Shown here piece by piece: positions 24,891-36,799 of a stretch of 64,000 nt of DNA. This DNA is from Siphonodentalium dalli (taxonomy: Eukaryota > Mollusca > Scaphopoda > Gadilida > Siphonodentaliidae): NCBI GenBank assembly GCA_032622095.1, contig CP136068.1, forward strand, positions 161,527,465-161,591,464. Direction: 5' to 3'. Numbering within the stretch: the stretch's first letter is position 1; each line of letters opens with the position of its first letter. The notes beneath the pieces are model-generated. The model was not told where the DNA came from. It ran no database searches and saw nothing but the letters and a program-made list of their open reading frames with translations. The position numbers and the translations under genes are program-made.

Positions 24891-25189
24891 TTTCTTGGTA
24901 ATTCTCATTTGATTACTCACCACCCTTCAAGCGTATTGGGTCACACGGGTGAAAATCGCGATTAGTCTGTGCATCCATGTTGTAAGCATTGTGTATCAAT
25001 CGTTCTGGGTACATTGTGAAAACAACTTTTGATTTAACAAGAGCATCGCTAGTGCGTGGCAAAATACAGCCATTTCGAATTATACTTCCGCAAAATACAA
25101 TACTGATTTGAGCTTACAAGGAGTATCTGATATACCCATAATTTCAATGCCAAAATGCGGTCAAATTCTAAGTCGATAAAGGGTCGTAA

Positions 25190-25980
25190 CACATATACGA
25201 ACTTGGCCTGTAGTTTTATCTGGGAAACACATACCAGCTTTGGGTCAAATCAAATAATCCAAACAGGAGTTATTGGTCGGAAACCAAAATGTTATGAAAT
25301 CGGTCAAAACGTCGAAAAAGGGCAGTAACTGATGTAAAAAATAGTTCGATGGAACACGTACCAACTTTGGTTCAGATCAAATTATCCAAACTAAAGTTAT
25401 CGGTCGGAAATATTAACGGACGGACGTCCAGGCGGGCGGACGGCACTACTCATGCAGATACACTTGCGGTGTAACCTACTTATGAGCTGCGGAAAATTAT
25501 ATGCGGGGTGAAGTGTACACTGTCCATGTAGCAGTGGGGAGCAGGCCAAATCAGTTGGGTGTGAGAAATTAAAAGTCAATAAATCAATAACTATTGTGAT
25601 CTTTGTTGAAATATGGTATCAGTCTAATATGTTGATCCATAATCACCTGCGTCAACTGTGATTATTCAAACTTCTGGTGTTGACAAATATAGTGCACCCC
25701 ACATGTCGAAATTCAATGATTGGTTCAAAATGTCACCTAGATCGGTACAAAATAAACGTGTGTTATGCAAAAAAAACATATTTCCTTCTGGGGTGCATGA
25801 GTTTTTTGTCTGCAGCTCGGAAGTGTCATTGAGGTGCACTGAAAATTGTACCTCACCTCACAAGTAATTGAACAAGCTCCCGAAAAGCCCAAATTCACGC
25901 CACACGTGTATCTACGGGACGGCGGACATCCCGACGAACAGACGGACGGACAGACTGACGGCACAATACGATCTTTTTTT
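25190..25980. repeat. Dispersed-repeat segment with duplicated 'TCAAAT..ATCCAAAC' and GACGGACG tails
   Basis: The phrase CAAATCAAATAATCCAAAC...GTTATTGGTCGGAA at about 25,243-25,282 recurs in diverged form at 25,369-25,410. It is followed by GACGGACGTCC at 25,420. A second GACGGACGGACAG cluster is at 25,941. Such GACGG tracts commonly tail short interspersed repeats of marine invertebrates; the exact family is not assigned. Confidence 0.45.
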
Positions 25981-26091
25981 TCAAAAGGGCGTATAAAAAC
26001 TTATGGTTGAGCCCGGTTGAGCGAAACTGTTTTGGATTAAGAACATTTGTTTGTTACTACTGGACCATCCGCCACCCATAATTTCGTTGCA

Positions 26092-26296
26092 GTAATTGAC
26101 ACCTTTCGCATAATGAACAATACGAATTACGAATAGGCTATTACGTCACCAGAACATGTTCCTCTCGTGTGTTTTCTCACAAGCTGACTCGTATTGTCGT
26201 CAATTCTGCGGAAAGGTATCTGGTACATTTACGACTACTATTAGCTATTGGTAAATCTTACCAGTAGTAGTCCATTATGCGAAAGGTGTTCATTAC
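26092..26296. mobile_element. 205-bp inverted-repeat MITE
   Basis: GTAATTGACACCTTTCGCAT at the left end pairs with the reverse complement of GAAAGGTGTTCATTAC at the right end; 24 bp with two mismatches. No coding capacity. It lies in lectin intron 3. Confidence 0.65.
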
Positions 26297-26661
26297 ACCA
26301 AAATATTCGTCACGAAATTCAGATATGTGTATTCAAAAATGTTGGATGAGTCAAGTAACCCCAACTTAAGAAATGAGTCATTTGCTTGTGTGCATCGAAT
26401 AAATTCTTGCTCAATAAAAATTTATCACTGAATCCAATGCGCACATGTGTATAAAAGTGCACATTAGAGTATAATAAATGGGGAGGACATTAATCACGAA
26501 GATGACGACGATGCATGACACAGCCACATATTCGTGCTTTGCAATCTATATCGTCTATATGGGTCAACCACAAGGTAAATAGTATGGATTCTCTGATTAA
26601 CCTATAGATAATACTCATGCACCTCTATTACTATATTACCTCTATTACTCGTGTTTATTAA

Positions 26662-27114
26662 AGGCCCATTTAATTTCGAACCCCCAGATCACAAATATAA
26701 GCCATATTATATACCATTTGAAAGAGGAAGCTCCAAAACATTGTATTATCAACGTATCCGGTGTAACAAACTGTGGACATGTTGGGGTTTTTTTTAGTTA
26801 CTAACGTGTTTTTGTCATCTAGAATGTAGTAAAATGTGTATTATTTTAATTATTTTCATAAAGATAGAGTTATTCCCTTCCATTGAAAATTCATTTACAG
26901 TTTGAATGTCGTTGCATTCTGGAAGCCAAAACGATGGTAATCTTCCTGATTTCAGCTCTTTTCTATTTATCTATGGGCATCTTTTGAGACACAGATATTT
27001 CAAATGGTGATGAATTATAGTAATTTTAATCATATTTTATGGCACAGATTGTTATTAAAACCGTATATCAAGGCACTATAAATATATAAATGACTCGGAA
27101 AACTAAATGGGCCT
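26662..27114. mobile_element. 453-bp MITE flanked by TTAA (piggyBac-like)
   Basis: The termini AGGCCCATTTA...TAAATGGGCCT are perfect inverted repeats. TTAA borders both sides (26,658-26,661 and 27,115-27,118), the piggyBac target signature. The interior is AT-rich and has no ORF. It inserted 165 bp upstream of the last lectin exon. Confidence 0.7.
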
Positions 27115-27278
27115 TTAACATGAATACTGTATCCAAGCACTAGCCATCACATTAGCATTAAAGGATACCATGCAAAAAAATCCGTGAGATGAGGGGGGAA
27201 ATATAACATCCAAGTAAAGCCAATCTGATAATTCGCGAAATTTCATAGATTAAACTACTTTTGTTTTTGTTCCTACAG

Positions 27279-27502
27279 ACTCCAATACTGCAGACAAGCT
27301 GTGGGTGGATGGACGCTTACAAGTTGGATTGATATCCGTTTGGGAGTATTCAGACGGCAGCGGCATCACATGGGCACCTTGGGCTCCCTATCAGCCTAAG
27401 TCAATTGGTGACTACTGTGCAATGATTAGTCGAAACAATGGTATGATGAATTCTGAGTTATGCTCCCATGTGCTACATTGTATCTGCCAGGTTGACATTT
27501 AG
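27279..27502 (+). CDS. C-type lectin domain, C-terminal half; last exon of the lectin gene
   Basis: The acceptor TTGTTCCTACAG precedes 27,279. A carried G gives Asp, then SNTADKLWVDGRLQVGLISV, WEYSDGSGITWAPWAP, YQPKSIGDYCAMI and a final ELCSHVLHCICQVDI before TAG at 27,500. The spacing of DYC, ELC and CIC matches the second half of a C-type lectin domain. Two calcium/sugar signatures are altered: the EPN/QPD position reads QPK and the WND position reads MNS. Classical calcium-dependent sugar binding is therefore unlikely. The protein ends right after the domain, without a transmembrane segment, so in this part it is secreted unless an upstream exon encodes an anchor. Confidence 0.93.
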
Positions 27503-30500
27503 CTGAAGACACAGTGCACATATATAAATGTCCAAATGAACAGGATGAAGTACATTTTGCATACAACAGTATAATAACAATACTTTTTCAATTTTTTTCA
27601 GAATCGGTTGAGTTTATTTGTTATTGTGCTCATTACCGTTCACGCCAAGACAATCAACAGTAAATTTCAGCCAAAGAATGTCGATAACATTTTAAAACAC
27701 CATAACCCGTCAAAATGGAGGTAATTTAAAAAAACACAGTAATATTAGCCCACCTATATATACCACATAAACGCCTTGTAACCACAATCAGACATTTATT
27801 TGTCTTTGGCTAAAGGTAAACCGGATGAATCAAATGTATAGTATACATGCATGGCATGCAACGCACAGTGATGTTGTATACATCTAGTCTGGCGAACTAC
27901 CAAAGATACACCATCTACATCTGGGGAGCAAAACGACAGTTGTGTTTGTTACATCTGTATATTTCTCCACCGATACGACCCTCTATTATATTGTGTAGTG
28001 TGAAATATGTTACGAACACTTACATTATATATGTAATATGAACTATGGCAAAAATGTGTACTACCAATACCGCACTGCACGACATTTATACCTTGTTAGC
28101 ATATATTATTTTTCTTGACTTAATTCTTACTATACGATGCAATAGACGGTTGGATCTGGTGAATTCGCAAATAGAAGTTCACATTTGATGGGGTATACAT
28201 ATTCCAGGGATTATGTCGTTTCTTGCATTTTGCAACATTTGGCAGAAGCACCCAAAACCTGCAAAAACATGTACCCCTAATTTCCAATAGTATGACGCAA
28301 AGGTCACAACATTAGAGTAGTGCTTGGCCCCTTCGATACTGAAATGATTCTCCCAGTTATGGAAGTATATAGCGGGATTGTCTATTATTCATCTACAGGG
28401 ATGTTCAGAATATGAAAGCAGACGACATATGATATGGTCGTTTGTTGAACTTATTATCTGAACATTTGCTAAGGGATAACTGTAGTTTGTATTTTGTATC
28501 GAAAAGGTTAACACATGTCCAATATGTAAGATTTTCGGACGTGGTACCCCCTCGTTTCTCAAAGACAGACGGTAACACAAGTGTGGCATGGTATTGCCAA
28601 ATTAATTGATAAAGTGGATACTATTTGTTGACATGTGAATATTACATATGGGGTGTGATGCCGTCTTGTTTAACCGCGTAAACGACAAAAGATCCGCCAC
28701 GATGTTACATTTTATTTCTGGGAAAATTCTTATTTGAAATTATTTGAAAATAGACAATGCGATCATAACATCTTCGTGTGCACTGAGGTCAGCCTCTCAC
28801 TCGATCGTCTCTCTTGTTCAAAGTCAAAACGTCAAGATTGTTATTTAACGGCGATTGTTAAAAGTATGATACTCACCATTATATAAGCAGCAAATAAATT
28901 AACTCACTATCATTATAAGTACCATGTTGTTTACAGCGTGCATAGAGCACATTGGTGTATTTTGCACTCGTTCATGACCCAAATTTATTCATTTGTTGCA
29001 TATATTTTGTTGAATATAATTGGAGTTGGTTCAATAAATGACGGATTTAGTTTACAGCCCCCCCCTTAAAATGTACTCTTTTGAATGTCGATATCTGGCC
29101 ACCAAAACCTCCTATTAATTGGCTTATGGTTCTATCTGTTTATTATCTGCTACAGAAGTCGTATGCAGATTGTGGTTTTATGGTGTCAAATAGGACAGTG
29201 CACCTTTAAAAGCTGAATCATACAAGAATTCTCAATTCTCCACAGCTTTCAAATCAAGGTGTATAATTAGTTCACATCACCAGTTTAATCAAGTGATTAC
29301 CCTCTATATATGCATAACTGTAATTTGTATGTAATATTCTAAATGTATTTATTTATTGGCATATATGCTTGGAAGAAATGATAAGATGTGGGATCAGATA
29401 TAAAATGTGGTTTAATAAATATATATTTCAATTTAGATGTTGTTCGGTGTTAGTTATGTTTGATATATGGTCTCCTTTGAAATAAAGTATGTTGTATTTT
29501 ACTGTAGTGCATTTCCACCTGAATTACATGTACTTTGATGTTTGTATTTATATAAACTTAGCCATGTTTGTATCGAAAGCATTGAGTTGAGAATGAAAGA
29601 AAAAGTTGTCTGTATGAGTAGCTGGATATACATTTCAATGATCATAAAAAAATTTCCAATTCTCTCAGAATTAACTAGGTTAATATGATGCATAGACGCA
29701 TGTTTTGCATACATTATGGCAAGAACTGCAATACAATTGCGATAATGAATTCTCTGGATCTATCCAGCGATAATTCTTGAATTCCAGATCATCTTCATTG
29801 CATATATAATCTGAAGACCAAAAACATTTGTTGTGTATGTATGTACCAATGCCTGCTAGAATAATTGACAATCCCACAAACAGAAAGGCAAATCACCAAA
29901 TAGTTTATTTGAGTTACCCTCGTACATTAAAATAAACTGTCGACATGACATAAACATTCTCATAAAAATATACCCAAGTTCTTGGTAAGTGAATAAAAGT
30001 TAACTTTGCAGACCTTTCAATTCATATTAGTAAGATATGTATATGTATATATTCATACTGGCTGTGGTTCTTACATTGTGTGGCACGTGTATATGTACCA
30101 ACATTCAAGAAGAAAATCGAGACCCATTTGGGAATATCAATTTTAAAATAGCAGACAATTCTGGCTAAACGTGCGTCTATAGTGCATAATACCTGAATTA
30201 TTTGATAGGATAAGACCAGACATAACCACTACATGAAAGAATACAATTTGTGTAATGTACTCAATCTAATAAATCCTTCTGCTTTGTGTTTTGCATTATG
30301 TTGTTGAATTGTGACTGGGTGGTTTCTTTGATGTTTTGATAATAAATTGGTTTTAAAATGCACATTGATTGTAATCCCTTACCACCACCCACGTTCCATC
30401 AATCATATAATCTACTACTAATAAATGCATCGGTGAGTGTTTTACTTCAAGATATGTATATTCAAAGCTGGTGACAAACAGTGTATTCATCAGATAAGGA

Positions 30501-30969
30501 TGTTACATATCGATACATCAAAACAACATACAGAGAAGTGGTATACTTGTCGAAATTGCAAACGAACATTGCTATTACTTTTTTTAATTTCGTACCCAAA
30601 ATCATAGCTCAATTACCAATAGAAACAGTAGACTGGGGAGATTTATCGAATGATGAAAATATTTGCAAATTGTGCGACAAGGGCGTTCAGGTGATGAATT
30701 ACACGTTATTATAAATATCTCCAAGGCCTTGGTAATTACATGTCGAATTTCTCTGACCATGTATGTCTGCCAATGTGTCGGGAAGAATATATTTCTCCTG
30801 TGCATTTGGTTTCACTTCAGGATAGGGTGGTTTTGGTTCAGCTCTTTGAAACTCATCCCCATTGTTTATGGTAGCAGAAACTACTGTTGTATTGCCATGT
30901 GATCATAGAGACCCATAATAGGTTCGTTAAGCTTTCTGAGGATTTGTGAATTTCCAGACCTTCCAGGAG
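27503..30969. other. Downstream of the lectin gene; no gene recognised
   Basis: This stretch must contain the lectin 3' UTR, but no convincing AATAAA was found close to the stop; candidates such as CAATAAATG near 29,033 are distant. The remainder is AT-rich, with short frames of no recognisable kind. Confidence 0.45.
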
Positions 30970-30999
30970 TCACATATGGCATATTCTGCCAACATTTGT

Positions 31000-32370
31000 G
31001 TTCTCTACCATAGCTGGTGACTGATCCGTGCTGCTTATCGCGGTATAAGTGGGCTCGTGATCCTCAATTTCAATAGTTCCAATTCCTTCTGGGGAATTTG
31101 TGTTGATGTGCTCTGACAAGTGACGAGAAGATACTATCTGTGGCAGAGTTTCCGATGAGTTAGATGATACAACTCGGTATGACTTATTCGTTTCGTTGGA
31201 CTCAATGATCAGCAGGTCGTGTGTTACATCATTTATGTAACATATGGTGTTTATCTTCCGATAAGTAGCCATACAGTTTCTTTGAGAGCATGGAAACTGT
31301 TGCTCCAGTACCAATCAGAAACCTCACTGGCTGCCCATAGATATTGCAATCTAAATACAGCCCCCTCTTCAGAAGAGCTGTATCTAACACACTCGTTGGA
31401 GTTACTATGTCCACTTGTGTTCTGCTCGTCTCCCCTACCACGATAGGCATTATGACACATGTCGCATGGATTGTGAGAAGTTCTGCATCTGGTGCGTTCT
31501 TTGTATTCGTTTGTTTTATAATCAGTATTTTCATTATAATTATGTCTCCACTGTCTATCGTCACGACAGTCCCGCCAGGACTCATTTGTGTTACTCTTTT
31601 TCTCCTTGTTTTGGTTCTCCAAGTTTGTCATTCTTTGTTAATCTCCCCTTTACACCTCTTCACAGCAGTCAATATTTGTTTTATCTCCTTCATCTCAGAG
31701 ATGGACTGTGATGTCTGGGACGGTTGTGAGTTTTCCCATAAGAACCAGTTTGGGGCTTCAGTTCATCTCTTATCTTTTTGAGTTCTTCAAACTCTATATA
31801 TTTGCTTTGTGTTGGGTCTGCTTCATTTACTGCCCTAGCATAGTGTTTAGCCCTATGTTTTTTGAGACTTGGCAAAAGCCTCTAATTCAACTGCATGTCT
31901 TATGCTATCACCAAGAGTGCACAGTCGTGCTTGTTGTACCATGAGCCGTATATATCTGGATCATACAACCCACCAATGAATTGGTCCTTTGCCAAGGTGT
32001 CTCTCAATTCATGTGTTGCAGTATGATATAACATATTGGTCAGACGTCGGTAACTTTCCCCCTGCCCTTTGTCGTCGTGCACGCAATTGTACGATCTGGT
32101 CAGTCTGTTTTTTTGGCAGCAAATCGGCCTTCTATCGTACCAACAAGAACGTTGTAGTCTTCCTCTCGTCCTGGGAGTAGGTCACCGAGTGTTCCTTGCG
32201 CCAATCATCTCAAGGATGCGCCTAGATAAGATAAAGGCCCATGTCATCAATTTCCAATCCATTTATATTGGAACAAATTTCAAAGTGTGCTTGGTAATCT
32301 AACCATGATCTTGTGCCATCATAGCTATCTGGTGTCACAAATTGTTTCCAGAAAAAATTCGGTTCGGGTG
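31000..32370 (-). pseudogene. Ty3/Gypsy-type gag-protease relic
   Basis: Minus-strand translation with frameshifts gives a gag N-terminal phrase WKQFVTPDSYDGTRSWLDYQ followed by AHFEICSNINGLEIDD (about 32,350-32,230). It continues with HELRDTLAKDQFIGGLYD (about 32,010-31,950), IRHAVELEAFAKSQKT (about 31,910-31,865) and a retropepsin-like QPVRFLIGTGATVSMLSKK (about 31,330-31,275). The active-site triad expected as DTG is GTG, so the catalytic Asp is lost. No reverse transcriptase, integrase or LTR pair was found nearby. It is a truncated, inactive retroelement fragment. Plus-strand frames over the same interval are shadows. Confidence 0.75.
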
Positions 32371-33439
32371 GTATTTAGTGCAATGCATTGCAATGCATGC
32401 CTACCGTAAATTACTATTTGCTGTGTGGCACTTGACAGCTTACGCATAATAACCTATTGCATGCATGAATTACGTATATGGTGCTACAGGTACATCACTA
32501 GAATGTGTTCTTTCTATCAGTTGTCGATTTTCAATAGCTGTAGTTACGATTACGGATTCGAGAAACCCAAGTATATGGGCAAGCGAGTTTTGCACGCATT
32601 CATCTAGTTTACAACTAACAATATTTATCATGTAAACAACAGAATTAAATACAAACATAACTATATCACAATACTGTGTGTGGCAAGAAGATTGAATGCA
32701 ATAAACGGCACTATTTTATCCCAAATGGACTCGCAGTCGTCACTTCTGTAAAAATGTATTTAGACCACACGAAACACATACGCATACTATAGGCTATACT
32801 TGTAATTCTTATATGTATAGTACTACTATAATAGTAGTTCGTACCAACAACCCATTTGGGAAAAGTAACGGCGTGGTCACCGCTGCTGAAGAATTTAACA
32901 AAAGTTCACTAAGCACAGGTTCGTCGATTGATATAAAAATTGGACACCCCTCTGATACACATTTCGCAATGCTGCACATTTGACACAAAACGTCTAAACT
33001 GTTGTTTTATGGTGTACGTGTAAGCGGAATGGTCATGTGAGTCAGGTAATTTCGTTGGTAATAGCAACACACGTTACAAGTTACATGTACTGTGGCTGAA
33101 CCTGGTTATTAACAATCACTAAACCTCCCAATACGTATAATATTATACAACTGTGAAGCTATATTATGCGAAGTAAACATATACAATGATGTAATTTCTT
33201 CAACTCAAGTAACTATCAAACGCCCAAGCTTGATAAGGTATGTGTATAATGCATAAATGTGTATAGGAATATTCCATGTTTGTCTAATCTTGCAATGTAT
33301 TGTATTGTTGGGGCGATGGGTGCAATAACGTAACCAAACAAATGTGACAGAAGATGATACAATCCGAAAACTTTCATATGCATTATGTGTCTCGTCAACT
33401 CTTGAGAGTTTGTCCTGGATTATTGTTCAAAATGTAATT
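32371..33439. other. No feature recognised
   Basis: AT-rich DNA between the Gypsy relic and the 368-bp array. Short frames only. Confidence 0.4.
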
Positions 33440-34540
33440 GAATTATCATCCATGTAGAGGGGCAAAACAAGTTCATAGTTCACGATTTTCGGTCTACTTT
33501 CATCAGAAAACTCCGACATGTTGCCATCTGTAAATGATACCATGGCGTTATCATAATGTATATATCGATGTGGGTAGAGTTCAATATAATAGCACAAAAT
33601 AATCGGAGTTTTGCTTTTGTATTCTGCCATAACGAAATTTCTAAAACTGATTTTGTTTTTTCTGAATTTTGGGGTGGGGGTGACACAATCTACCACCACA
33701 TATCATATATGGCAAAGAATGACATCCTTATCCTACAACCATATGCAGTATATATTTCCACAAGTTTCTATATTATATACGGGATCTCCATGCAATGCAA
33801 TACTGAATAAACGCCTATTAAGAGGGGCGAAACAACTGAAAATGAATGATTTTTTTGTCTATTTTCCACGTAAATTTAAGAATTTGTTACATCTATCACC
33901 GCAATCATGGCATTTCATTACTTTGTATTTGTAAGTGTGTAACCTGCTATATCGTAGCACAAACATATCCCGAATACCTGCGCTTGTGTATTCATTTGTG
34001 CCGAATTTCCCTAAAACGGTGACTTTTTGATGAATTTTGGGGTGAGGGTTGAAATAATCTTACATAACACATCACGTGTTAAATATGATGACATATTCAG
34101 CATACTGTCGTATGCGGTATATATATCCGCACTTTTCTAGACTATATACGATATCCTTGGTCAAAACAATATTGATCTATCGCCCATTAAGTGAGGCAAA
34201 AAAAATGAAAAATTGCGCTGTTTTGTCTATTTTAATAATAAATCTAAAAACAATCTTCGTTATATCAGAGAAATTGTACCACTATCATAGTAAATATCTA
34301 CAGGTATATAGACTACAATATTTTAGCGCAAAATGTTCGCGTTTTTATACTTTTATTTCTCATTTTGCCGAATTTTACAAAAACAGGGATTTTTGCTGAA
34401 GTTTGGCACTTAATCAGCTAAAAATCATCTTTTGCATCATTTGTATATTTCACACCGGATTCTACCCGATGCGGAATGTCATAACCTTCAAAATGATGTA
34501 TCACAAGCCCGTGTGTGGTGCCGATGGACTAAACTCCTAC
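33440..34540. repeat. Diverged tandem repeat, about 368-bp period, three copies
   Basis: Landmarks recur at equal spacing. 'GAGGGGCAAAACAA', 'GAGGGGCGAAACAA' and 'GTGAGGCAAAAAAA' lie near 33,456, 33,824 and 34,192. 'TGAATTTTGGGGTG' is near 33,663 and 34,031, with a weaker TGAAGTTTGGC near 34,397. The units have drifted considerably, so the array is old. Reading frames cross the units but are not conserved among them. Confidence 0.7.
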
Positions 34541-35289
34541 TTCTAGTGAGCTTTTTGAGTTTGTCCGCTCTACTAATTAGGCATATACGCATAATAGCGA
34601 CGCGAATGCTTGATTAATAGAATAGTGTAGATCGTTTTGGATGCCAGTGGACTTCGATAATTATATATGTCTTGATGTAGCCCCTATATTGTATAATGTA
34701 TATAGTGAATGCTATAGACTACATTGTATGTCGCTGCGATTAAGCGAAGACGACATGACACGTTCAGTCATGTTTGGATTCTGACCCGCAGAAACAAATG
34801 ACGTTTTGACGTCATGAAGCCGTAACTGCCTTCATTTGGCTAACAAATGAAACTGATCTAATATGAACCTTTGCAGGACATATTCAAAACAACTTACTGT
34901 TTATAAATAAATAAATACTTCAGTTGTACCTACACGGTATACTGTAAATTATGTGTGACGTCATAAGTACGTACGCCCGCATGTTACCTATTATACGACC
35001 CGGGGTCGTTATGATTTACTCAATATATCATATTTGCTATTTGCAATAGACACCGCATCACGACTGAATCGCGAACACTCACCAGATACAATTCGCGTGT
35101 TTTTGACACATGGCGGTAAAGATTCTCAAACTCTTTCTGCAGAACGAGTTTTAAAACATATTTCTTTCCGTCATGATGTATTTTGCTGCATGACATTATC
35201 GCGGTTACTCGTGATTTAAATGAACCAAACATGAACTGCTATGCGTATGTTTTTCGGTAACCGGCTATCAACAATATTCAAACCCCTTT

Positions 35290-35654
35290 GATTGGATAAT
35301 CATATACAGCGGCGAGCATTGATTGGATAATCATATACATCGGCGATCATTGATTGGATAATCATATACAGCGGCGAGCATTGATTGGATAATCATATAC
35401 ATCGGCGATCATTGATTGGATAATCATATACAGCGGCGAGCATTGATTGGATAATCATATACATCGGCGATCATTGATTGGATAATCATATACAGCGGCG
35501 ATCATTGATTGGATAATCATATACATCGGCGATCATTGATTGGATAATCATATACAGCGGCGAGCATTGATTGGATAATCATATACATCGGCGATCATTG
35601 ATTGGATAATCATATACAGCGGCGATCATTGATTGGATAATCATATACAGCGAC
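35290..35654. repeat. 31-bp minisatellite, 12 copies with alternating variants
   Basis: Twelve copies of ATTGATTGGATAATCATATA plus an 11-bp tail that mostly alternates between CAGCGGCGAGC and CATCGGCGATC. This alternation creates a 62-bp higher-order dimer through most of the array. Copies are otherwise identical, indicating recent homogenisation. Confidence 0.9.
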
Positions 35655-35879
35655 GATATATCTCTGATCGATTACCACAGATAGCTTCGCGTTGAGCGTC
35701 GTCGGTATAAACTATCTGGATTAAATATAAACCCAGCTGGTGAATACGAGCCCTGTTGAGGCTGTTGTTTCCACCCGGTTGTGTGCTCCCACTTATTTAT
35801 TTATTGACCTCCAAGTTTGGAGAGTGACTCGTGATATTTAGAAATCAGACAACACGACAGTATGACATGCAAGGGTTAC

Positions 35880-35982
35880 ATAACAAATACATGTAAACAA
35901 AAATAATAATAAAATAAATATAATAAGATAAAAAAAAAAATAATAATAAAAAAAAAAAAAAATACACACACACACTCACAGA
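35880..35982. repeat. Low-complexity A-rich/(AAT)n/(CA)n tract
   Basis: AATAATAAT and poly(A) runs followed by ACACACACACAC. The opposite-strand frame rich in Phe and Ile is an artefact of the tract. Confidence 0.85.
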
Positions 35983-36239
35983 TAAATAACATATTGATAT
36001 TAACCAGAGAGTACTTCATTGTCCCAGACATATCTCGCACTAATGCGGTTGTAGTCATATACAGTGTACATATATCGATATATACATAGAGTCATATGTC
36101 GCATGCATACGGCTATACGACATACCGATGTGCGTTATTGCCACTGGCGTATGTCGCACGCATGTGTTCGTATTTATATAGGCTGGCTAAATTATAACGG
36201 AGAACATTACGAAGTTCATGGTGGTGTCAGAGCTTCAAT

Positions 36240-36790
36240 TACGCACTAGAACATAGGTCGTGTACGAATTAGTCTACAGGCAATAAGAAGAAATGCAGCA
36301 GCGTCCAGAAGTAAGTCTTCCAAGCAATCCAGGAACTTCTCGGTGAGTGTTTGAAGTGTGCTACCAAGAAATAGAGCAAACAGATGAATTTCATCAAGAG
36401 CAAGCAGTTCCATCGAAGTGACCACGCAATAGCGTGTCAGTTTTCAGTCCCAGAATTGGTTCCGAAGATAAAGCAGAGGTAGTGACTGGCAAGTGAATAA
36501 TATGTGCTGAATTCCATTGTTAAATCTTGATTGGCAAATACGGCACTGAAGGTTGTTCGGGTATGTGGTTCTGTGCAGTAGGAACGCAAGATTTTTTATC
36601 GCTGTACTGTGATGATCATTACCATGCAGTCGTTTCCAAAAAGACCAACATGTCAAAGAATACGGATGTGTTTTCCAGAGAACAACTAGAGCAGGATCAC
36701 TAGCGACAGATGGCTGCCAAGAAGACACATATGTGTTTTTGAACAGCAGTCTTGACAATGTTGTTTCCACCCGATTGTGTGTTCCCACTT
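36240..36790 (-). pseudogene. Non-LTR retrotransposon C-terminal relic
   Basis: The minus-strand frame from 36,788 begins MGTHNRVETTLSRLLFKN and contains LQCRICQSRFNNGIQHILFT followed by Cys. This is the C-x2-C...H-x4-C zinc-like motif found near the end of many non-LTR ORF2 proteins, followed by YLRNQFWD and a stop. A shifted frame continues to about 36,240 with LALDEIHLFALFLG. A 33-bp piece of the start (GTTGTTTCCACCC...) is duplicated at 35,766-35,797, beside the A-rich tract. Confidence 0.6.
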
Positions 36791-36799
36791 AGCCTGCCT

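Noticed and set aside
31344-31781. 145-codon hydrophobic plus-strand frame
   Set aside because: Shadow of the minus-strand Gypsy gag-protease relic.
35876-36058. Phe/Ile-rich minus-strand frame
   Set aside because: Translation of an A-rich/(CA)n low-complexity tract.
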